From contig NC_092562.1 of the NCBI RefSeq assembly GCF_037975245.1, forward strand, positions 17,869,521 through 17,933,520: 64,000 nucleotides of DNA, given 5' to 3'. Source of the stretch: Apostichopus japonicus (taxonomy: Eukaryota > Echinodermata > Holothuroidea > Aspidochirotida > Stichopodidae). The position numbers and the translations under genes were made by a program. Shown here in pieces: positions 12,926 through 24,900 of this stretch (positions are counted from its first letter, which is position 1; each line of letters opens with the position of its first letter). A model generated the notes under the pieces. The model was not told the origin of the DNA. It did not search any database and was given only the letters and a program-made list of their open reading frames with translations.

Positions 12926-15900
12926 CTAACTCTCTGATTGGCTGAGAGCAAACCTAACATCATCCTGACTGACATTGAGCAAGATTCTTTTTCCAATCTC
13001 ATTAAAACCAGCTTCAAGTAGCAATAGTTTGGAGGATGCTAGACGTACACAAACAGACCAAATCTCAGAAACACTGGGTGGAGTGAAACCTAGTGGAGAA
13101 ACAATACGTAAGAGAGTGAGAAACAAAATGGTGAATAAACTGCTAAACAATATACTGGAGAGGGCATGTGTATGTAAAAATTGATTAAAGTGAATGAAAT
13201 TGATATTTTGATCCTAACAGGTCTCTTTTTGCAGAGTCATACTTCACATTAAAAAGGAGAAAAGGAGAAATGAAAAGCTTCATGGTGACATATTTTATAA
13301 TTCGAAAATATGATAATTAGTCTGCAAGGTATCTTATGATGCAAAGCAACCAATTGTAAAACTGGAGTTGACTGTTCCATGGGTAAGAGGGATGGGGGTG
13401 CAAAACCAAAACCAGAATCCTATGGTAATATATTTTCCAACAACCCCACCCCCTTCCTATCTGTCTAAACAGAGGATAATGCCAATTCAAAACAGAGCCA
13501 ATTCAGCCAACAGCCAACTCAAAACAATTCAAAACAGATAATGCCAATGCAAAACAGAGGATAATGCCAAATAAGCACTTCCAAAGTGGATACGGTTGCT
13601 TACCTTGTAATCTACATAAGGAGACATGTTGCTTCAACACCTGCAATAGATAGGATAAATATATTAACATTGGCTAAAGAAATTTAGTTGTTACTATTTT
13701 TTATTAGATTAACAACGGGTTGTTTAAACTTCAAGAGAGTTAAATAAAAATAAAACAGTAAGCTTAGAAATAAACCAAAAATATGAACCTTGTATATAAT
13801 TTACACATTAGAATCATTTAGATGTTGTAAGGTCAATTAGCATTTAATTGAAACCTTCTTGGGGGAGGGGGTTCAGAAATACTTAGTATTTTGAAGAACA
13901 ATGCATTAGTTACTGGAATACAATGGCTTTGGAAGTAGAATACAAATTATTTTCCCTAATGATATTATAACCAGCTAATTTAATGATCAGCAGAATGCCA
14001 TTAACAACTCATGTTGGATTCTCATAATTATTGCATCTGAGGAAGTATTACTCACCTCTTCAAAAGTGGTTTCTTCCAGTCCAGTCTGTCTGAATTCTGA
14101 TATCAGTGCCCTGAGGAAGATCTGTTCCTGCTCGGAAGCATTCCTGATGGCCATAATCTTTGGAGAGCAAAACATCTCCTCCACCGCCCACTCGACGTGG
14201 TTTAACCCAACGGTACCTTTCGAACCCTTCTGTTTGGTCCTCTCGGCGATCTCTGTGGCCCGTCTGCAAATGTCTAGGGCCCTCCTGGCATCTCCCGAGA
14301 GAGCTGCCACCTAAACCACAAAGAACAGATATTAGAGAGAATGAGATAGCTGCAACATTATAACAACCAGAAAATTAAAGCAATATTCTATCTTGTTTGA
14401 TGCTAACAAAATGAAATCAGGCAAAATAGTTTTGCTTTCATGAAAATAAAATTTAGTAGAAGATCCCCTTAACCTCTTTCATATCACTTTGAACAACAGA
14501 ATAGAATGTATTCTCGTAGACAGAGGAACGCCATGCAAAGAAATATCAACACTGTCAAAATATACATTGTCGGTGTGTTGTACTAACTTCTGCATCGTTT
14601 CCCACTTCAGCAGTGTTTTCAGCTGGTGTTACCATGGAGACCATCTCATATTTGTTTTTTTCTTTGAATTATTATTCGTAGTTTAATTATTGTACGGATT
14701 ACAAATGACTTAAATATCCCAACAATGGAACTTGGCTTTGCATCCGTTTTGTATTTTTGGGTTTTTATAAACTGCTGCAAAAATTTATCAAATAAGAGTG
14801 TCCAACAAGCATGGTGTAAAATTGTACTCAAATTCTCTTCTCATGCAAATTTGTGAACAAGCAGTGGCGTTACCAGACTTTTTGCTTATCTGGGGGGGGG
14901 GGGCTAAGGAGGGTGGGCAAAGAGTGCGAGTGGGGGGCTCAAGTTTCTTGCGCGACCAGTTCGGTCATGTTAGGTACTTTTGCATAAACCCCATTCCCAA
15001 ATACTTGAAACCATGGTATCGGAACTGTTATAAATGTTGCTTTACCCAAATTGAACAATTCATTCCTGAGTTACATATGCTAAATTGTTGAAGGGATAGT
15101 CCAACTAAAATATGAACATTGTAAAGAACGTCAAGCACATAGCCAGGATTTCATCGTAGGGGGCGGTGCATATCCAATGTATTGACATGTCAACAAGAAA
15201 GCTTTGTGCCAGCTGCATAGGGTCCAGGTGACTGCCATGGGGGCCCCTGGTGCCTATGGTGGACTTAAGAGGCTTCAGTGCTTCAATTTTTATTTCAATT
15301 GGCCGAGATTTTAGCCATGTAAAATTCTATAAGAAATGTTCAAAATATTGCATATGATGAGCCTAATATTGATTAATATGGGATATTTTGGGGGGGGGGC
15401 CACCAATGTCATTTGAGAGGCAATCGGAGGGGGCAAGACATTTCACTTGGGGGTCCCACCTCCTGCCCCCATCTGGTTACGCCACCGTGAATGAGACACC
15501 ATAAAAGTCATATTTTATTTGCTGTTAGGTGGAGTAGCACATCATCAGTATTATTGTATACTATAATAATATACTATATTAATATATTATATAAATATGT
15601 ATAAATATTATATACATATCAAAAACCATAGTCGCCTGCATGATAGTGTAAATCTTATTTCACCTGCATGTAGCTGCGGTAAATCTCCTTACACACAACT
15701 TTTTGGCAGTGAGATATATATATTTGGGAAATCCCATTCTAGCCAAAAATTTGTGTAGTCCTAATTACATGTGGCAATTTTCTACCAGCATTCTGTTTTA
15801 GAACTTGACCTGTAAGCTATGACATGTTCAACATGGTCGCGTCAGATACTAAATGGCTCTTTAAGTTTAGAATTAGCCCTTTAAAGTGAACACACATGCT

Positions 15901-18900
15901 TTCTGTCTGTTATCTGTTGTGTCATATGCAGAGGTCTTACGTACCTTTCGAGCAGCTAGTTGGATGGCTTCTGAATCGAATGCACGTAGACCCTGTAATC
16001 TGACTTCGACGATCTCTTGAAGCTGTTTGAAGGTGTAGGGTTGGAACGTCATTCGGCTTAAACCCTAAACAAAAGAAGAAGAATAGAAAAGTGTGTTGTC
16101 GTGGTAACAATTGTTAAAAGATATGAAAATAGGAATATGTATGAGTTTTATATAATGTCATTCACTGAAACAGAGAACAAGGGAAAGAGAAATAGGAAGG
16201 ACCATAAAATTTAACCAGGCAATCCAGATCCATGCCATGCGACATTGCAAACATTAAAATGTTTCAACAAGCATGTCACTGAAGAACATCAGAATATGGC
16301 ATTATCCCTTCACCCTCCCCCCTTCTAAAACATGACAAGAAAAGTAAAACAACGGATATCTCAGAGACATATACAAAATTTTGAATACTAACCAGTCTGC
16401 TGGAAACCCGGTTCATCATGATCCTCTCCGGTAAATCCATTGTGTTAGCTATCGCCACGACGATCAGTCCAGATTTTGGTTTTGTTGGCCAATCGAAAAT
16501 GCTGTAAAGAACGTCCTGCTTTCTTGTCCATAAGAGATCAAGCTGTAACAATTACATACAGACCAACATATATGATTATATGTTCAAACCTCTCAAACAA
16601 TGTTTGCATAACAGAAAGTCCTCACCAAGTCACCAAAAGTCTAACATATGTCTTTGAGAAAAACTTGGCAATTTGCAAACACAGTGTAACTTAATGTATG
16701 ATTTCTGTTTTTGTATGGAGTGTTTATAGTCATTAAACAATTGAAGCAATTGCTAAGACATTAATCAACATTATCACAAAAAAACAAACACTGTTCAAAA
16801 TATGTTTACTACTGATCACTCAAAACTAAGACAACTCTTCAATTGTATTTTGACTTAAAGAGCTGGTAATTGTCAATTTTGTCTGCTCTGACATCATAAA
16901 TTGTTCACAAGGATGCTCTATACAACATATGTATCAATCATTTGAACAATCACTCCCTATGAAAGAACTAATATTCTATATTTCCCTCATTGAAATTAAC
17001 TTAAGCTACGTAAACCTACTAATTACATTGTGATGATCATATGGTTTAGCAAAATCAAAACGGTGCAGAAGTCAGTTGCCTCAACGTAATTGTGTGTAAC
17101 TGATGCTAATCCTCAATATGAGGGGGGGTGGGGATGTTGAGGGGAGTAAACTATCCATGACTAGAACCAGAACCACACCAACATAAAGAATTACACATTT
17201 AATAACATAGTGAAGACACATTCCTTAATAATATGAGAGGATCTATGCCTTAGGTTTTTACCTCATCTACAATCAGGACTACAGGCTTAGACTTCGGTCG
17301 AGGCGAAGAGAAATATTGTTCCAACAAAGAGGCTGCATGTTGTGGAGTTGCCTTTTGACCAGTCAAATGCTGCAAGAATAAAACAAAAACAGAAATAGAA
17401 GTGGATTAATAAGAAAACTGATTTTCTGCCTAGTTTAGACTAGTTTAGCAGAAATAATTTAAGTGTGACCCAATATGTTAATAAAGAGAAAAGAGTATTG
17501 ACGTGTAGTAGTGCTGATAGTTGACTCTTACTTTTGTAGTCGATTAATCGCATTGCTCTTCTCGCGATTACTCGGTTTCAGTTATGACGTCATCACATTT
17601 TTACAATGCAGAAATACAGTCAACACAAATCTTTCTCCATGGTGCACTGCCTTTATTTGTTCTTGTGTCTTAATGTGTGGTGTCTAAATCATGTTAACAC
17701 CAATAAAAACTGTGAACAATTTTCAATCTTAAATGTGTCCTAAATCGTTCATAGTAATTCATAAACTTTCGAATGAATCTACGAAGCTACTACAACTACT
17801 AACACTAATAAAAGCAAACATGCAACAATGAATAGATGTAACACCTTGTAGCGGTGTGATGAATAGTGTGCATGCCTTTTCTGTAGCTTGATAGCAGGCA
17901 CATATTTTGCTCATTGAAATTAAACTACACCGTAATCGACACACTCGATCAGACATCTGATAAATGTGAACCAGGCCAGTAATGAATTGTAAACATGTTT
18001 GAAGAAATGACAAATATTTGGCAATGGTAAAATATTAATAACTTACAAACTTGCAATTATGGGCAATGATCAATCATTGCTAGGGCTGAATGTTGCACTG
18101 CAGAACAAGATTATTACTGACAAGTAAACACATGCATCAAACCGGAGCAGGTGCTTGTCAAATTTGAACACAGCACAGTGCTACTGTAGCATTATTAGAA
18201 CCTGTACTTTTTTCAATATTTGCTGTCAAACTGCTCTAGTGTTGTGTTTGGTAGGTTAAGCTATTTTTCAAAAGCAGATTTTGTGTAGTGCTAGTTTGTA
18301 GTCGAGTTAATCCCAACTTAGGTTTTGAGCACGATTAATCAAACTTCCAAAATGTAATCCGGACAACTGGCGATTAATCAATTACGGCTATCAGCACTAA
18401 TGTGTAGCCCACCTTGCTAAAACCAGGCTACAAGCTTTATGACTTCAAGCTAATGCATTATGAATAAGGATGTGAATTCTGAATATTTAAAGGTGGCGGA
18501 AGGGTGCAATACTTAACTATTCTAGCATTAGAAAGGGTACCTATCAGTATTGAAATGGATCATTTTCACAAACAGAAATGGAAGAAGGTGGAGGGGGGGG
18601 GGTGTATCGTAATGGGTATCAATTCATGGTTAGCAAGGAATAGATAATCAAACTGCCAGGGACCACAGAATGAATCATTAATCACACATCTATAAACCTA
18701 CCTTTAGAATTTGAACGAAGGCTTGATGGGGTTCCGTTAGTCTCATTCCATTGATCTCTATTGTCTGGAAGGCCGGTATCTCACCTTCCTGTACTTCTGT
18801 GTTTAGTTCTTCCAGCATAGCATGGACAGTGGCTGTCTTACCAGTCCCTGGGACCCCAGACACGTACAGACATCTTCAATAAACAGACATTAAAATAAAA

Positions 18901-21900
18901 AAGCAAGGTCAGCAATGACACAGGGCTGACATGCTTACAATTCTGACAGGTGGGAAAAGTGATGAAAGTGCAGGATTGGGGAGGAGACATGTGAGAGGAA
19001 GTAAAGTAATTGTGAACTAGAAATAAAATCCAGCAGAGTTTTACATGGATCAAAGCTATAACTGCTGATGTTTTACAGGTCACCATGGTGATGACAAGAC
19101 CCACAAAGAAAGAGATGAGGGAGAGGGATTGGGTTGAGGTTTATTAGGAAACCAAGACACATGTAGTTAATATTTTGTAAAAGAAAGGACAACATTTTTT
19201 CAAGTGTGCTCAAGTAATTTGACCAACGATTTATAAAATTTAAATAACACATTTCTACTAATTATTGTTTATTAGTATTGTATATTAGTATTGTTATTGT
19301 TATAAGTATTTTAATAAATATTGTTTATTAGTAATGTTTATTACATAAATGAAAACAACCCCACAATACTAGACCTCTTGCAGCATTCTCTCTCGACAAT
19401 TGGTTTGGGTGAAACCTGCTTCAACTTACCCCCAGAGTCTGTCAATCAAGTGGCCCTTGACGAAAGAAAATATGTCGGTGAATTCATCTTCCCTGCACGG
19501 CAGGCTGGATGGTACTGCCGAAACGTGAAGTCTAGTTTCCAGGGAGACAGAGAATAAAAGTTAAGAATAACGATAAAACTTATAACAGCAATATATAACA
19601 ACAATATATATATATCACTTAAACTCATTTTTCAATTTAATCACTCTTTGATCACTTACAGGACATTTTCACTATTCACTTTGACAAGGAATGTTAGTCT
19701 TCAACAACATTTTGTTAAAATGCATCAAAACATTACATTTAATATAATAAAGACTACATATGAGCTCCATCTCTTGTCTAAATGTCCTATGGTGAATAAA
19801 AAAAAAATAGTACAAAAAAAGAAGAATTAATTTGGATTTGGATTTTCTGTAGGCAGACAACAATTTTTAAATATAGAGGTCACAGAATACCAGTGAGACT
19901 CCTTCAACAGCCTTACACATTTGTAGTAATATTTGTAGTATTGTCAGGGGTGTCAGAAGCTATTTGGGATTGATACAGCAGATCAGAGTGTGCCTATCTA
20001 TCATAATTATCGGGGGGAGGTTTGGTAGGTCAAACTGCGCTACGCGCCACCATGGTTGGCGCGTAGCGTTAATGAAGAAAATTTTGGAAAAATGCCTCCC
20101 AGATTGCAGGAAATGGCACTTCCCGAGCTTGAAAACAAGACCCCTGCCATGCCAGAGTAGTCACATTTAGCCTACTTGCCGTCATCATTATTGAAAATTA
20201 TTGAAAAATATACCTCCCAGATGCGTTCTCCCTTGTCTGTTTTTGTACCCGATTAATCTTCTGAAAAACATTTTTGAAGTGTGTTTCATTTTGGTTCTTT
20301 ACTTTTTGCCATTTTTTTTTCTTTGTCCTACTTTTTTTTGCGCCATGAATATTGGTGCGTACTGGCTCCGACGCCACTGATTTTGGTGAAAGCTCATTTC
20401 TTGTTCGTAGTTGACATATGTTACATGAAGCTTTCTTTAAGGCATATTGAATATCCAGAAGAACATATCCAGAATTACATATCCAGAAGAACATACATCC
20501 AGAAGAACATACAAGAAGAACATACATCCAGAAGAACATATCCAGAAGAACATACAAGAACATTATGGAGTGTTAGCTCAGTGGTTAATGCCGGTGCATT
20601 TCAATCATAAGGTCCCCGGTTCGAGTCACTCCCAGATTAATGTATGTCGTCCAGTTAAAGAGTTGTTGACAATGAGCAATTCATAATCATGGACGTTAAA
20701 TATGAATGTAAGAGACTGACTTCGGTCAGCTTGCGGATTGAATAAGGCAATGAGGCTTCTTCACAAGTTCCTGCTTGCAGGAGGATCTAATATACATACA
20801 TACATACCTGACTCTAGCCTGTTCCAGTGGTTTCGATGGTGTCTTTCTAGGAGTTTTTCTTGACCGAATCTGAGGAGTTGCTGCTTTAGCGGAGACTTTA
20901 ACCTGTCAGGAAAAATGTGGGAGAAAAGTTCAGTAACTTCCAGAAAGAAAGGATTTGTTCCAGAAATGGTGCAAAAATTTGTTCTATGACAGTGAAAAAA
21001 AAGAAGTAGTTTTGTCTTCCATTAAAAAAAAAAAAAAAAGTAGTTCTTTTCTGAAAAGTTTATACATTTCATTTCCAATCAGACAACCTGCCCTTACTTA
21101 CAGAGGTTTTCAAGGCTTGAACAGCAAAGCTTGTTAAACAAAGCAAAATGAATCTGTGACTGAGAGAATTTGTAAATAAACTAACTGTTCCTCAGATGAC
21201 CGCAGGGGACGCTTTTGTTGTATGACAAAAGACTCGAGTCATTTGAAATCACTGGACAACCCCTAAATGACTGGACAACCCCTAAACACTGGACAATCCC
21301 TAAAATCCAGCAATGATGAACATTCAGGACTTTATTTTTAATTTGTGTACGTTTATTAAATTATTAGCAATGTCATATCCACACCTCATAATACATAGTG
21401 CATGAAATAAAAAATAATGTTATTAATTTATTTGCTTTTAGTTTGTGATGAAAGATTGCAGTGTGAAGAATGCATTTCAACTGTAATTTTTCTATATTTT
21501 TGCTGTTCACCGATTCTTCAAATACATCCCTGTCAACCATCACAAACAAAAGCAAGGAAGGAAAGAAAACAATAAGAAAATAGACAATCCCTTGACTCAT
21601 AATTAAACAGACCTTTGGGGTAGCCACAGTCCTTCCTTTCACTGACTTCTTTGGTGTTTTCGCTCTCGAGGGACGATAGTTGCTCTCCTCCTCCTCATCG
21701 TCACTGCTGCTCTCGCTCCCATCCCATTCATCTTCGTCATCTTCGTCTTCTTCTTCTTTTATGGATGAGAAGTTGATCCGTCTCTTAGGAGTCTTCCTCA
21801 GAGATGATCTCCTGCTTGAAGCTCCAGGCTGTGGACACGACTGGGGGACCTTTTTACTGGCGACAGCTTGACGGGGGGTATCTTTCCTTCTCTTCACAGA

Positions 21901-24900
21901 TACCTTTGAAGTGGTCCTAGGTGTCTCAGACTTACTTTCAATCACCTTCTTTTTCAACCTCTTCAATTTCGCTAACCTCTCGTCCTCATTTTCATCTTCG
22001 ACCAAGGAGTCGCTATCGGAATCGACGTCCTCAAAGACGAGCTTTCTGTTTCGTTGGGATTTAGTCTTGGTCGGGTCTCTGTGCTTCTGGCCTTTACCAC
22101 GATCTAACGGAGGGCACGACTGAGGGACCGAGATCCGTACGCTCTTCCTCCTAGTGGGTGTGTTTTCACCTCTTTGGCTAGTCGATAGTCTGGACGTGGT
22201 CCTCGGGGCGGCCGCAGATTTCGGTTTTGTATTCTGCCCGGAATTTGCAATATTTCTTGTCAGACCGTTCAAGACCGTCACAGATTTGTTCCGTCCTTTG
22301 ACAGTGTCGTAAATAGTTTTATCTAAATCTAGGTCGCAAATGTCATCTTCCCGAAAAGTCACACTGCTTGACGTAAATTTCTTCTTCTTGGAGAAGGTTG
22401 ATCTCGATTTACTTTTCGGGGTGAACTCATCTCCGCTGCTGAAAAACAGGTCCAAAGCATCTACCACGTCCATGTTACCTTGGGAGACTCTACCAGTGGT
22501 TTTATTGGCTGAGAATAGAAGACAAAAATTCTGAGACTTCAAGCATTTGATGACATTACAAATGCCGAGATGTTTGAAATATTATGTACAATTATAATCG
22601 GCATGTTTTGTTTTTTTCAAAATGTAATTTACCAAATAAAAAGGAGAAACTAACCCAATTGTCATCATCATCCAATTTGATTTTGACACTTACATCAGAT
22701 GGAGGCAATCATTTGTGCGCCTAACTTCTTCATGTTAATTACTGCATCTTTAAGTTTCTGTTAGTTATACAGGCTTTGCTAGTTGACAATTTAAGACATT
22801 TCAAGTTCTTAACATGATCAAATATTGACACATTATCAACACTATTTTTTTCTCTGTTCATATTGAAATTATGGAAGATTAAGTAAGTATGATGGAAAGT
22901 CAAATGATTGTTAGGCAGGAGCAAAATTTAGCAAATGGTTTTTATCCCATTCTCAGAGCAGTTTTAACACTAAAGGTGTTATGTTGCTCTGAGATTTTAC
23001 AACACTGAGTATCTTAGTAGCTTCAATTGACACTGGAAATACTGTGAAGGATCCTTCTGTGTACTTAACTGTATGGTGCATGATTTATTTTTGGGGCCAA
23101 AAATGTCACATTTTTTTAGCTTGCCTAAGAGATAGATTAAGTTTTCTCTTTAACATCAATCCCATCATCTAAGCTAGCTTTCATGCATTTTGAGTCATCA
23201 TGGAAGACCCTTGGGGTTGAGGGCCTAAACCTTTTCAGACCAAGGTCTTAGAGAGAAAATTTGAAATCTTTACACTTGTAATACATCACAAATACCTTTT
23301 CTATGAGGTAAAGACTTAGTCAATGCGGCCTTATCTCTCGTCCGCCTAGCAGGCGGAGTCCTTGCTATCCTGTTTCTCCCTCCTGCCTCTCTTTCCTCTT
23401 CATCCCCACTCTCTTCATCAGAGCTCTCTTCATCTCTTCGTCTCACATCTTTCCTTGCTTTTGGTGTTTTCTTGGTCGATTTAGCATTTGCTATGTCATC
23501 GGAGAACATAGGCAAAAATTGTGTCCCATCAAAAGTCCACCGGACAAAGTAAAATGGCCGGTTATTTTTTGTTTTGAAGGGTGGTATAGAATCATCTGTA
23601 TATATTGCCTCAACCTGAAAAAGATTTGAGAAAAAAGAAAAATTCTAATCAGAGAAGGTAAGAGTTGATGTCTTGGTGTAGGGAAATTCTCAATTTAAAG
23701 ATTTCCATGCAAGCATTCACATTCCCAATGTACAAATAAACACCTGTCCACCAAGAAAGGGGTTTGTTTCCTTTCTAATGGTCATATGAACTACCATACA
23801 CTATCTTTGTCAGATTAATCATTTATACCACTTTAAATGGACAATGGGGAAAGCTAATCAAGTATATGTACGTATGTATGAAACAGCAATGAGTTGGCAA
23901 ATCTTGAATGTTGACAAACTTCCAGCCTGTACTGAGACTTGAACCCTGGCCTCATGCTATATGCAGACACCTTAACCAAGTAGACTATGGACACTGATTG
24001 TATGTCCAGAGGTTCCAAACCAGTTAAGAAACATCGCCATTCCACTAGATGGCTCTCCCCACCTGTATCGAACAATATTAGCTAGTGCTCATTGGTGACA
24101 TATATCTGTTTCACTCTTGAGATCAGATATTTATTATATACATACAACTAATTTACACATATTTACTTGCTAAGCATGTACTTGATAAGCTCCTTTTACA
24201 ATACTCACAATACATTGACCAATGATAGTCTCTGCATCGATATCAACTTCCACTATGCTAGATTTTGGTCTGTTAAACAAAAACAACTCTTGTTCATGAG
24301 CCACCATGGGCATCCGGAGTTCCCCAAGGGCTGGAAGCTCTGATTTCCTCAGGTACCATTGGACCTTAGCCCTTTTACTGTCCATAGCTTGACCTGTGAG
24401 TCAAGCAGAGGGAAAAATCTTGTCAGGTTAATTGGGTAATGATTATGAATTAATGTATAAAATTTCATGATTCAGTTGCACATATGAACACCTATAGATC
24501 CTAATAGCCTAAATTATTTTGTTTGATGCTGGCCAGCAGGGTTGTCGATTACAGATGGCAGTGCCCCCCCTCCCCCCCCAAGGATATACACGGTCACTGT
24601 ATAAAATTTTGATATAGTCATAATTTGGTCCCTTTATATCAAAAATTTAAGAAGAACAGTAGTGGAAGGAATCAAACCATGGGGTGAAAACTAGAAATGT
24701 TGGTATAATTACAGGCTGGTTACAACATCAAGTCAAAGTTTTAACTTTGGCAAAAAGGGAAGGAATGAGAGGGAATAAAACCAAGATTAAACTTGTTACA
24801 TTTTCTTTCACATTATCCTTAAACAAAACCCTGAAGTATATCTTCAATAAAAAGGAGATAAGTGTAACATTATCTATGACATTATAAATATATAAATTTT

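Noticed and set aside
14060-14363. Overlapping frames on both strands around ORC1 exon 12
   Set aside because: They are other-frame shadows of the AAA+/sensor 2 exon (14056-14310).
20198-20563. 121-codon minus-strand frame with hydrophobic repeats
   Set aside because: It reads through the AGAAGAACATA minisatellite in an ORC1 intron and the end of a transposon.
20574-20640. Functional tRNA gene
   Set aside because: A and B boxes are present but the acceptor stem does not pair and the segment continues into a repeated SINE body.
21680-22534. Plus-strand frames rich in Ser
   Set aside because: They are antisense to the acidic/basic linker exon of ORC1.
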